NCBI GenBank assembly: GCA_910577915.1
Contig: CAJTOM010000067.1
Location: 1 to 13,880, forward strand
Length of the DNA: 13,880 nt
Direction: 5' to 3'
DNA from: an uncultured Oscillospiraceae bacterium
GTDB taxonomy: Bacteria; Bacillota; Clostridia; Oscillospirales; Oscillospiraceae
Position numbers and translations under genes: made by a program. Below the pieces are notes generated by a model that had not been told where the DNA came from, searched no databases, and saw nothing but the letters and a program-made list of their open reading frames with translations. Shown here one piece after another: positions 5,371-12,819 of this stretch; within the stretch, counting starts at the first letter, position 1; each line of letters opens with the position of its first letter.

Positions 5371-6333
5371 ATGATGAAAATTGTCTATACAGGGGAGATG
5401 GATCCCCGCCTGTGCAAGAACGTGCTGGGGGAGACCATCCCCGCCCTGGCGGAGCGGGACCCGGACGTGGTGTATCTGGACGCGGACCTTATGAGCTGCA
5501 TCGGCACCGGCAAGTGGGCCGGGGCCAACCCGGACCGGGCGGTGAACTGCGGCATCGCCGAGGCGAACATGGTGGGCGTGGCCTGCGGCCTGGCCTCCGC
5601 CGGGTGCAAGCCCATTGTCCACACCTTCGGCCCCTTCGCCTCCCGCCGGTGCTATGACCAGGCGTTTTTGAGCGGCGGCTACGCGGGCAACGACATCACC
5701 ATTATCGGTACCGACCCCGGCGTCACCGCCGCCCTCAACGGCGGCACCCACATGCCCTTTGAGGATGTGGCTCTGTACCGGGCCATGCCGGGGGCCACGG
5801 TGATCGACGTCACCGACCCCACCCTGCTCATCAGCGTTTTGAGCCAGTGCGTGGACCGCCCCGGCGTGAAGTACATCCGGGTGGGGCGCAAGCAGTACGC
5901 CAAGGTCTACGAGGAGGGCAGCGAGCTGCCCATCGGCAGGGCCGTCACCCTTCGGGAGGGGACCGACATCGCCATCTTCGCTGCCGGCATCATGGTCCAC
6001 GAGGCCATGCAGGCCGCCAAGACCCTGGAGGCCGAAGGCGTCAGCGCGGCGGTCGTCGACATGTTCACCATCAAGCCCCTGGACGAGGAGGCCGTGGCGA
6101 GCTGGGCGAAGCGGTGCGGCGCGGTGCTCACGGCGGAGAACCACAATAAATACGGCGGCCTCTGGTCCGCCGTCAGCGAGGTGCTGGCCCAGCGCTGCCC
6201 CGTTCCCGCCGGCTATGTGGCCGTGGAGGACGAGTTCGGCGAGGTGGGTCCCCAGGGCTACCTCCAGGAGCGCTTCGGCCTCACCGCCGCCCGCATCGTG
6301 GAGCAGGCCAGGGCCGTTGTGGCGAGGAAATAG
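5371..6333 (+). CDS. tkt: Split transketolase, C-terminal (pyrimidine-binding) subunit
   Basis: The 320-residue protein has the pyrimidine-binding domain first (about 1-175) and the transketolase C-terminal domain after it. Glu64 in CGIAEANMVG is the conserved Glu that activates the thiamine cofactor. The loop that reads GEDGxTHQ in many transketolases (Asp477 and His481 in yeast) reads ALNGGTHMP here (121-129): His127 is kept, but the Asp position is Asn123 and the preceding Glu position is Leu. That Asp helps read substrate hydroxyls, so specificity may be altered. Arg173 (IRVGR) is a candidate contact for a substrate anion. The ATG at 5371 is three bases after the partner's stop; the adjacent ATG at 5374 is also possible. 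The next gene begins 4 bases after its stop. Confidence 0.92.
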   Translation: MMKIVYTGEMDPRLCKNVLGETIPALAERDPDVVYLDADLMSCIGTGKWAGANPDRAVNCGIAEANMVGVACGLASAGCKPIVHTFGPFASRRCYDQAFLSGGYAGNDITIIGTDPGVTAALNGGTHMPFEDVALYRAMPGATVIDVTDPTLLISVLSQCVDRPGVKYIRVGRKQYAKVYEEGSELPIGRAVTLREGTDIAIFAAGIMVHEAMQAAKTLEAEGVSAAVVDMFTIKPLDEEAVASWAKRCGAVLTAENHNKYGGLWSAVSEVLAQRCPVPAGYVAVEDEFGEVGPQGYLQERFGLTAARIVEQARAVVARK

Positions 6334-6337
6334 CGCG

Positions 6338-7591
6338 ATGAAGCTGCGTTTCGGATGCGGCGCGGGGACCCAGGAGGCGGAGGTCCCGGAGAGGAACCTT
6401 CTGGGCGTTCTCCACGCCAACGAGGTGGCCCTGGGCCTCACCGGTGAGGCGGAGGTCCGACGGGCCCTGGCCGAGCCCATCGGCTCCCCCCGCCTGGGGG
6501 AGATCGTCCGCCCCGGCGAGAAGATCGCCGTCGTCACCAGCGACATCACCCGGCCCATGCCCACCTATAAGGTGATGCCCGCCCTGCTGGATGAGCTGTA
6601 TGCGGCGGGGGTCCGGCGGGAGGACGTCACGCTGGTGTTCGCCCTGGGCAGCCACCGGAGGCATACGGATGAGGAGAGAAAAAAGCTGGCAGGAGAGCGC
6701 GTGTGGAGCGAGATCGCCTGCGTGGACAGCGATCCCGCCGACTGCGTCTCCATGGGCGTCACCGCCGCCGGAACGCCGGTAGACGTCACCCGCGCCGTGG
6801 CGGAGGCGGACCGGCGCATCTGCCTGGGAAACATTGAGTACCACTACTTTGCCGGCTACTCCGGCGGGGCCAAGGCCATTATGCCCGGCGTGTCCACGCG
6901 GGACGCCATCCAGTCCAACCACTCCATGATGGTCCGGAGCGAGGCTTGCGCCGGGGCCCTGGAGACCAACCCCCTGCGGATGGATATTGAGGAGGCCGGG
7001 GCCCTGTGCGGCATCGACTTCATCCTCAACGTGGTCCTCAGCGAGCACAAGGAGATCATCCGGGCGGTGGCGGGCCACCCCGTAAAGGCCCACCGGGCCG
7101 GGTGCGCCTTCCTGGACGCGCTGTATCTCAAGGAGCTGCCCCGGGGCGCGGATATCGTCCTGGTCAGTCAGGGGGGCGCGCCCAAGGATTTGAACCTCTA
7201 CCAGACCCAGAAGGCCCTGGACAACGCCCGCCACGCGGTGAACCCCGGCGGCGTGATCGTCCTCATCGGCTCCTGTAAGGAGGGGCTGGGAGAGCGGGTT
7301 TTCGAGGAGTGGATGACCACATCCCCATCCCCCCAGGCCATGATCGAGCGCATCGGCCGGGACTTCCAGCTGGGGGGCCATAAGGCTGCCGCCATCGCCA
7401 TGACCCTGGAGAAGGCGGACGTGTACCTGGTGAGCGACTTGGAGCCGGACTTCGTCCGCTCCATCTTCCTCACCCCCCAGCCGTCGGTCCAGGCGGCTCT
7501 GGACGCGGCCTTCGCCAAGCTGGGGCCGGAGGCCACGGTGCTGGCCATGCCCTACGGCGGCTCCACCCTGCCGAGGATCGTAAAACAATAA
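6338..7591 (+). CDS. larA: LarA-family nickel-dependent 2-hydroxyacid racemase, probably malate racemase
   Basis: The 417-residue protein has the full LarA set. Asp69 and Arg72 are in SDITRP, His106 in GSHRRH, His169 in EYHYFAGYSGGAK, Lys179 is the residue that tethers the nickel-pincer nucleotide, His195 is in SNHSMM, and Gln289 and Lys292 in NLYQTQKA. Spacing agrees with Lactobacillus LarA (His108, His174, Lys184, His200, Gln295, Lys298). LarA homologues racemise or epimerise various 2-hydroxyacids, including lactate and malate. Its place directly before malic enzyme points to D-/L-malate interconversion, which would be needed if the pathway makes D-malate; the substrate is inferred. The cofactor genes larB, larC and larE are not in the window and must lie elsewhere. 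Lactate, gluconate or hydroxyglutarate are alternative substrates. Confidence 0.88.
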   Translation: MKLRFGCGAGTQEAEVPERNLLGVLHANEVALGLTGEAEVRRALAEPIGSPRLGEIVRPGEKIAVVTSDITRPMPTYKVMPALLDELYAAGVRREDVTLVFALGSHRRHTDEERKKLAGERVWSEIACVDSDPADCVSMGVTAAGTPVDVTRAVAEADRRICLGNIEYHYFAGYSGGAKAIMPGVSTRDAIQSNHSMMVRSEACAGALETNPLRMDIEEAGALCGIDFILNVVLSEHKEIIRAVAGHPVKAHRAGCAFLDALYLKELPRGADIVLVSQGGAPKDLNLYQTQKALDNARHAVNPGGVIVLIGSCKEGLGERVFEEWMTTSPSPQAMIERIGRDFQLGGHKAAAIAMTLEKADVYLVSDLEPDFVRSIFLTPQPSVQAALDAAFAKLGPEATVLAMPYGGSTLPRIVKQ

Positions 7592-7607
7592 AAGGAGAAA
7601 ACCTGTT

Positions 7608-8780
7608 ATGGATTACGCAAAGGAATCTCTCCGCCTCCATGAGGAGTGGAAAGGAAAGATCGAAGTCATCGCCACCGTCCCCGTGGAGAGCAAGGAGGAT
7701 CTCTCCCTGGCCTACACCCCCGGCGTGGCCCAGCCCTGCCTGGAGATTCAGAAGGATGTCAGCAGGAGCTACGAGCTGACCCGCCGGCATAACCTGTGCG
7801 CCGTCATCACCGACGGCAGCGCGGTGCTGGGGCTGGGGGACATCGGCCCCGAGGCCGGCATGCCCGTCATGGAGGGCAAGTGCGTGCTGTTCAAGGCCTT
7901 CGGCGGCGTGGACGCCTTCCCCCTGTGCGTGAAGACCCACGACGTGGACGAGTTTGTCAACGCGGTGTATCTCATGTCCGGCAGCTTCGGCGGCATCAAC
8001 CTGGAGGACATCGCCGCCCCCCGGTGCTTCGAGATCGAGCGGAAGCTGAAGGAGAAGTGCGACATCCCTATCTTCCACGACGACCAGCACGGCACCGCCG
8101 TCATCACCCTGGCGGGCCTGACCAACGCCCTGAAGGTGGTGGGCAAGAGGAAGGAGGACGTGAAGATCGTCACCTCCGGCGCGGGCGCGGCGGCGGTGTC
8201 CATCGTGAAGCTGCTCCTCTCCGCCGGGTACAGGCACGTGACCATGTGCGACCGGAAGGGCGCCATCTACGCCGGCCGGGAGGGCCTGAACTGGATCAAG
8301 GAGGAGATGGCCCAGGTCACCAACCTGGAGAAGAAGGCCGGCCCCCTGGCCGACATGCTGGTTGGCGCGGACGTGTTCATCGGCGTCTCCGCGCCCGGCA
8401 CCGTCACCACGGAGATGGTGAAGACCATGAACAAGGACGCCGTCATCTTTGCCTGCGCCAACCCCACCCCGGAGATCTTCCCCGAGGACGCCAAGGCCGG
8501 CGGCGCGGCGGTGATCGCCACGGGCCGCAGCGACTTCCCCAACCAGATCAACAACGTCCTGGCCTTCCCCGGCATCTTCCGGGGGACCTTCGACGTGCGG
8601 GCCGGCGACATCAACGAGGCAATGAAGGTTGCCGCCGCCAATGCCTTGGCGGAGCTGATTTCTGATGAGGAGCTCAGCGCGGACTATATCATCCCCAAGG
8701 CCTTCGACAAGCGGGTAGGCCCGGCGGTGGCTAAGGCGGTGGCCGAGGCCGCCCGCGCCTCCGGCGTGGCCCGGCTGTGA
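7608..8780 (+). CDS. Malic enzyme (oxidative decarboxylating malate dehydrogenase), short bacterial type
   Basis: The 390-residue protein converts L-malate to pyruvate and CO2 with reduction of NAD(P). It is the short form without a phosphotransacetylase extension. Features include Tyr36 in AYTPGV (catalytic Tyr), Lys91 in EGKCVLFK, the metal ligands Glu132-Asp133 in INLEDI, HDDQHGTA (157-164), the Rossmann loop SGAGAAA (190-196), ANPTPEI (284-290) and NQINNVLAFPGIFRG (312-326). Asp215 after the second strand (CDRKG) favours NAD, an inference. AAAGGAGAAAA precedes the ATG. It lies 16 bases after larA and 15 before iolE, within one operon, and would pass the malate branch to pyruvate. In a plain iol operon it would be hard to explain. 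Confidence 0.93.
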   Translation: MDYAKESLRLHEEWKGKIEVIATVPVESKEDLSLAYTPGVAQPCLEIQKDVSRSYELTRRHNLCAVITDGSAVLGLGDIGPEAGMPVMEGKCVLFKAFGGVDAFPLCVKTHDVDEFVNAVYLMSGSFGGINLEDIAAPRCFEIERKLKEKCDIPIFHDDQHGTAVITLAGLTNALKVVGKRKEDVKIVTSGAGAAAVSIVKLLLSAGYRHVTMCDRKGAIYAGREGLNWIKEEMAQVTNLEKKAGPLADMLVGADVFIGVSAPGTVTTEMVKTMNKDAVIFACANPTPEIFPEDAKAGGAAVIATGRSDFPNQINNVLAFPGIFRGTFDVRAGDINEAMKVAAANALAELISDEELSADYIIPKAFDKRVGPAVAKAVAEAARASGVARL

Positions 8781-8795
8781 GAGGAGGCCGGGACG

Positions 8796-9698
8796 ATGTT
8801 TGATGCCAACACTGTCAAGCTGGGCATCGCGCCCATCGGCTGGTGCAACGACGACATGCCGGAGCTGGGTGCGGAGAACACCTTCAAGCAGACGGTCAGC
8901 GAGATGGCCCTGGCGGGCTTCGCCGGCTGCGAGATCGGCAACAAGTACCCCGCCGACCCGGCGGAGCTGAAGGCCCAGCTGGATCTGCGGGGGATGCGGA
9001 TCGCCAGCCGCTGGTTCTCCTCCTTCCTGATCACCAGGCCCTATGAGGAGGTGGAGGCGGCGTTTGTCAAGGAGCTGGAGTTCCTGGCCAACCTGGGCGC
9101 CGACCGGATCAACGTCAGCGAGCAGAGCTACTCCATCCAGGGGCAGATGGATACGCCGGTGCTCACCGGCGGTCACAAGCATGTGATGGACGAGCGGGAG
9201 TGGGGCCTGCTGTGCAACGGCCTCAACAGGCTGGGCAGGGCCGCTGCGGACCGGGGTTTCAGGCTGTGCTTTCACCACCACATGGGCACCGTGGTCCAGA
9301 CGGCGGAGGAGACGGACCGGATGATGGCCAACACCGACCCCCGGTATGTGTTTTTGTGCTACGACACCGGCCATTTCACCTTCGCCGGGGAGGACCCCCT
9401 GGCCATGCTGAAAAAGTACGTGGACCGTGTGGGCCATGTGCACCTGAAGGATATGCGCCTGCCCGTGGTGGAGGAGGCCCGGAAGAACGGCTGGAGCTTC
9501 CTCCAGGCGGTGCGGAATGGGGCGTTCACTGTTCCCGGTGACGGGAACGTTGATTTTGACCCTGTATTTAAGGTGCTTTCCGATGCCGGATACCAGGGTT
9601 GGCTCCTGGTGGAGGCGGAGCAGGACCCCGCCAAGGCGGACCCCCTGGCCTACGCCATCAAGGCCCGGAAGTATATCCGGGCGCACACCGGACTGTAA
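8796..9698 (+). CDS. iolE: Myo-inosose-2 dehydratase IolE
   Basis: The 300-residue protein is a TIM-barrel enzyme of the xylose-isomerase-like superfamily, full length for IolE. It dehydrates 2-keto-myo-inositol (scyllo-inosose) to the diketone that IolD hydrolyses. Motifs typical of IolE are GIAPIGWCNDDMPELG (10-25), FHHHMGTVVQT (159-169), CYDTGHFTFAG (188-198), HVHLKDMR (214-221) and GDGNVDFDPVF (248-258). Metal ligands are expected among Glu/Asp/His residues such as Glu109, Asp190, His216 and Glu273 or Glu275. GAGGAGG (8781-8787) sets the ATG at 8796. An acetyltransferase remnant follows before iolB. Confidence 0.96.
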   Translation: MFDANTVKLGIAPIGWCNDDMPELGAENTFKQTVSEMALAGFAGCEIGNKYPADPAELKAQLDLRGMRIASRWFSSFLITRPYEEVEAAFVKELEFLANLGADRINVSEQSYSIQGQMDTPVLTGGHKHVMDEREWGLLCNGLNRLGRAAADRGFRLCFHHHMGTVVQTAEETDRMMANTDPRYVFLCYDTGHFTFAGEDPLAMLKKYVDRVGHVHLKDMRLPVVEEARKNGWSFLQAVRNGAFTVPGDGNVDFDPVFKVLSDAGYQGWLLVEAEQDPAKADPLAYAIKARKYIRAHTGL

Positions 9699-9711
9699 GT
9701 AAGGAGGGCCC

Positions 9712-9864
9712 GTGGAGCGGGCCGGGTTCCGCCGCGAGGGCGTCCGGCGGGACGCCGTCTGGGACGGAGCGGCCTACGGGGACGACATCCTCATGTCCAT
9801 CTTGGAGGATGAGTGGCGGAAAATGAAGGAAGAGGAGAGAAAACGCGATGACCTATTTGAATAA
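9712..9864 (+). pseudogene. C-terminal remnant of a GNAT acetyltransferase
   Basis: A GTG-initiated frame of 50 codons encodes AGFRREGVRRDAVWDG, then DDILMSILEDEW and a charged tail. This is the standard C-terminal end of RimL/RimJ-type GNAT acetyltransferases (GF-x-x-EG...MS-x-L-x-x-EW). The catalytic and acetyl-CoA-binding parts are missing, because iolE ends only 13 bases upstream. A good AAGGAGG (9701-9707) sits before the GTG, so a short peptide might still be made, although the spacing is tight. The frame overlaps the first 17 bases of iolB, and its last codons contain the iolB ribosome binding site. I read it as debris of a past rearrangement between iolE and iolB. Confidence 0.62.
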
Positions 9865-10648
9865 AAACGCGGAGCTGAAGCGGGGCTACAACGCCTATAT
9901 CGACGCCTCCGCGGACGACATGGGCACCCAGATGGATGTGGGCCTGCTGGTGCTGGAGGAGGGGGACGTCTTCCGCTTTGAGGAGCCGGAGAAGGAGGTC
10001 GCCGTGCTGCTCTTCTCCGGGAAGGTGAGCTTCCGCTGGAACGGGGAGACCGTGGCGGCGGAGCGGCCCGACTGCTTCCGCCACGAGGCCTACTGCCTGC
10101 TGGCCCCCAGAAGGACGAAGATTGAGCTGACCGCCCGCGACCACAGCGAGCTGTACATCCAGAAGGCGGTCAACGAGCGGGACTATACGCCTGTGATGTA
10201 TACCCCTGAGACCGTCCAGACCCAGCATGCCGGGGCCGCCGGCGAGCTGCTGGGCTGCATGCGGCGGGAGATCAAGACCTTCTTCGACTATGAGAACGCC
10301 CCTTTCTCCAATATGGTGCTGGGGGAGGTGCTGAACTTCCCTGGCAAGTGGTCCTCCTACCCGCCCCACCACCACCCCCAGCCGGAGGTGTACTTCTACC
10401 GCTTCGACTACCCCGACGGTTTCGGCGCGGGCTTCGCCAACGGGGAAATTTACAAAACGGGCCACAACGGCCTGGCGGTGATCAACCACGGCTTCCACTC
10501 CCAGACCGCCGCGCCGGGGTACGCCATGTGCTACGCCTGGGGTATCCGGCACCTGGAGGGGGACCCCTGGAAGAAGACCCGCATCGACGACCCCGAGCAC
10601 GCCTGGCTCTGGAGGCCGGACGCCAACGACCACATTTTTCAGGGCTGA
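9848..10648 (+). CDS. iolB: 5-deoxy-glucuronate isomerase IolB
   Basis: The 266-residue protein is a bicupin of normal IolB length. It isomerises 5-deoxy-D-glucuronate to 5-dehydro-2-deoxy-D-gluconate (DKG). The second cupin carries the IolB motif PPHHHPQPEVYFYRF (172-186), with the His and Glu residues that bind the metal, and the C-terminal GYAMCYAWGIRH (224-235). AGGAG (9833-9837) lies 10 bases before the ATG, inside the acetyltransferase remnant. In the standard pathway DKG is phosphorylated by IolC. No such kinase is encoded in this window, so DKG is the branch point for the proposed transketolase route. Confidence 0.95.
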   Translation: MTYLNKNAELKRGYNAYIDASADDMGTQMDVGLLVLEEGDVFRFEEPEKEVAVLLFSGKVSFRWNGETVAAERPDCFRHEAYCLLAPRRTKIELTARDHSELYIQKAVNERDYTPVMYTPETVQTQHAGAAGELLGCMRREIKTFFDYENAPFSNMVLGEVLNFPGKWSSYPPHHHPQPEVYFYRFDYPDGFGAGFANGEIYKTGHNGLAVINHGFHSQTAAPGYAMCYAWGIRHLEGDPWKKTRIDDPEHAWLWRPDANDHIFQG

Positions 10649-10873
10649 GCGGCAGTTCTTCGGAGGAGCCCCTCAGCACGGTGTGAGCCGTGCGGCCGAC
10701 TTTAAACCGCGAATAAAAGCGCGAAGCGAATGCTTTGCGCCGCAGGCACCGAAGGTATGATGAAGACAGCCGTCAGAAGAACCTGAGAGCAAGCGCAGCT
10801 TGCGGTAAAAAGTTCCCTTAGATACTTTTCCTTTCAAGGAAAAGTATGTATACCGACAAAAAGGAGGCACCCC
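10649..10873 (+). promoter_or_regulatory. Hairpin-rich leader before iolD
   Basis: This 225-bp spacer has no coding frame I can support. It has a 6-bp stem GCACGG/CCGTGC (10676-10681 with 10688-10693), an imperfect stem near 10719-10738, a stem GCAAGC/GCTTGC with GCA loop (10789-10794 with 10798-10803) and a strong hairpin at 10822-10847. A stretch near 10737-10749 resembles part of repeat copy B near 2990-3004, and the reverse complement near 10761-10780 resembles 2888-2906. It may be a decayed third repeat copy. No convincing promoter is visible. Confidence 0.4.
10822..10847. repeat. Perfect 12-bp hairpin before the iolD ribosome binding site
   Basis: ATACTTTTCCTT (10822-10833) pairs with AAGGAAAAGTAT (10836-10847) with only TC between the arms. 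It resembles the T-arm/A-arm hairpins at 519-548 and 2726-2755. It ends 13 bases before AAGGAGG (10861-10867) of iolD and could attenuate or stabilise the downstream mRNA. Confidence 0.5.
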
Positions 10874-12796
10874 ATGAAAACCATTCGACTGACCATGGCC
10901 CAGGCTCTGGTCCGGTTCCTGGAGAACCAGTACATCCGCTATGACGGCGTCGAGCACCCCTTTGTGGAGGGCGTCATCATGCTCCCCGGCCACGGCAACG
11001 TGGTGGGGCTGGGCCAGGCTTTGGCCCAGGAGGCCCGCCGGATGCACGTCTGGCAGGGCAAGAACGAGCAGGGCATGGCCCACACTGCCGTGGCCTTCGC
11101 CAAGCAGTGCAAGCGCAAGAAGATCATCGCCGTCACCTCCTCGGTGGGCCCCGGCGCGGCCAACATGGTCACTGCTGCCGCCACTGCCACGGCCAACAAC
11201 ATCCCGGTGCTGATCCTGCCCGGCGACGTATACGCCTGCCGCCAGCCCGACCCGGTGCTCCAGCAGGTGGAACAGATCCACGACCTGAGCCTGTCCACCA
11301 ACGACGCCTTCCGGCCCGTGTGCCGCTACTGGGACCGGGTGACCCGGCCCGAGCAGCTTATGAGCGCCATGCTCAGCGCCATGCGGGTGCTGACGGACCC
11401 GGCCAACACCGGCGCGGTGTGCGTGGCCATGCCCCAGGACGTGGAGGGCGAGGCCTACGACTACCCGGAGAGCTTCTTCGCCAAGCGGGTCCACCGCCTG
11501 GCCCGGCGGGAGCCGGAGGCGGAGATCATCGCCGAGGCGGCGGAGATCGTCAAAAGCGCCAAGCGCCCCCTGCTTATCTGCGGCGGCGGCGTGCGCTACA
11601 GCGAGGCCCATGAGGAGTTCAAGAAGTTTGCCGAGACCACCGGCATCCCCTTCGCCGAGACCCAGGCGGGCAAGAGCGCCGTCGTCTGGGACCACCCCCT
11701 GAATTTGGGCGGTGTGGGCGTGACGGGCTGCTCCGCCGCCAACGAGATCGCCAGGGAGGCGGACGTGGTCATCGGCGTGGGCACCCGGTACACCGACTTC
11801 ACCACCGCCTCCAAGTGGCTGTTCCGGGAGGACGCCAAGTTCGTCAACATCAACGTCTCCGAGTTCCAGGCGCTGAAGCTGGACGCGCTGCCGGTGGCGG
11901 CCGACGCCAAGCGGGCCCTGCCCGCCCTGCTGGCGGCCCTGGAGGGCTACAAGGCCCCCTATACCACTGAGATTGCCGCAGCAAGAGACCGCTGGCAGAA
12001 GGAGCTGGACCGGCTGGACGCCGCCGCCTTCGGCGAGGGCTACGTGCCGGAGATCAACGACGCCAACGCCCAGTCCGCCTTCCGCTTCGCCCAGGACCTG
12101 GGTGCGGAGCTGACTCAGACGGCGGTGCTGGGGTGCATCAACCACTGCATCGAGGCGGAGGACGTGGTCATCGGCGCGGCGGGCTCCCTGCCCGGCGACA
12201 TGCAGCGCATGTGGCGGCCCCGGGCGGTGGATACCTACAACATGGAGTACGGCTACTCCTGCATGGGCTATGAGGTCTCCGGCGCGCTGGGCGTGAAGTA
12301 CGCCATCGGCGACAGGGACGTGTACGCCATGTGCGGCGACGGCAGCTTCATCATGCTCCACGCCGAGCTGCTGACCGCCCTGCAGGAGCACAAGAAGATC
12401 AATATCTGTCTCTTCAACAACGCCAGCTACGGCTGCATCAACAACCTCCAGGTGGGCCACGGCAACGACACCCTGTGCACCGAGCTGCGCTGGCGTGGCG
12501 AGGACGGGAAGTTCTCCGGCGCGTTTATGCCGGTGGACTTCGCCAAGATCGCCGAGGGCTACGGCTGCAGAGCATATACCATCCACAGCCTTTCCGAGCT
12601 GAAGGACGCCATCGCCGACGCCAAGAAGATTGACGGCGTGCCGGTGCTGTTTGACATCCGGGTGCTGCCCAAGTCCATGACCGACGGGTACGGCGCCTGG
12701 TGGCGGGTGGGCGACACCGCGGTGTCGGAGAACCCCCGGAACCTGGAGGCCTATCAGGACCACCTGGCCCACGAGAAGGACGCAAGAAAGTATTAA
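10874..12796 (+). CDS. iolD: 3D-trihydroxycyclohexane-1,2-dione hydrolase IolD
   Basis: The 640-residue protein is a full-length thiamine-diphosphate enzyme of the acetolactate-synthase superfamily. It opens the ring of the IolE product to give 5-deoxy-D-glucuronate. The N-terminal domain holds the cofactor-activating Glu65 (GKNEQGMAH, 62-70) and SSVGPGAANMVT (89-100). The central domain spans about 210-355. The C-terminal domain carries the cofactor/Mg motif from GDGSF (488-492) to NN (515-516), followed by ASYGCINNLQ. The ATG follows AAGGAGG at 10861-10867. iolG begins 23 bases after the stop. It is the second thiamine-dependent enzyme encoded in this cluster besides transketolase. Confidence 0.96.
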   Translation: MKTIRLTMAQALVRFLENQYIRYDGVEHPFVEGVIMLPGHGNVVGLGQALAQEARRMHVWQGKNEQGMAHTAVAFAKQCKRKKIIAVTSSVGPGAANMVTAAATATANNIPVLILPGDVYACRQPDPVLQQVEQIHDLSLSTNDAFRPVCRYWDRVTRPEQLMSAMLSAMRVLTDPANTGAVCVAMPQDVEGEAYDYPESFFAKRVHRLARREPEAEIIAEAAEIVKSAKRPLLICGGGVRYSEAHEEFKKFAETTGIPFAETQAGKSAVVWDHPLNLGGVGVTGCSAANEIAREADVVIGVGTRYTDFTTASKWLFREDAKFVNINVSEFQALKLDALPVAADAKRALPALLAALEGYKAPYTTEIAAARDRWQKELDRLDAAAFGEGYVPEINDANAQSAFRFAQDLGAELTQTAVLGCINHCIEAEDVVIGAAGSLPGDMQRMWRPRAVDTYNMEYGYSCMGYEVSGALGVKYAIGDRDVYAMCGDGSFIMLHAELLTALQEHKKINICLFNNASYGCINNLQVGHGNDTLCTELRWRGEDGKFSGAFMPVDFAKIAEGYGCRAYTIHSLSELKDAIADAKKIDGVPVLFDIRVLPKSMTDGYGAWWRVGDTAVSENPRNLEAYQDHLAHEKDARKY

Positions 12797-12819
12797 AACG
12801 GAGGAGGTCTATCAGAACC

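Noticed and set aside
4525..6333. Split transketolase as a sulfoquinovose (sulfo-transketolase) system
   Set aside because: That pathway also uses a split transketolase, but no sulfo-sugar isomerase, sulfoquinovosidase or sulfolactaldehyde enzyme is present. The neighbours are inositol genes.
6215..6337. Upstream extension of the larA gene
   Set aside because: It overlaps the end of the transketolase gene in another frame. The ATG at 6338, four bases after the stop, starts a normal LarA N-terminus.
4501..6564. Very long minus-strand open frames opposite the operon (also about 3137-4540, 7470-9686, 10673-12772 and 12793-13866)
   Set aside because: They mirror real plus-strand genes. GC-rich third positions remove stop codons on the opposite strand, and their translations are His/Gly/Ala/Val-rich without domains.
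12700..12819. Upstream extension of iolG
   Set aside because: It overlaps the end of iolD in another frame. The GGAGGAGG site and the Rossmann N-terminus begin at 12820.
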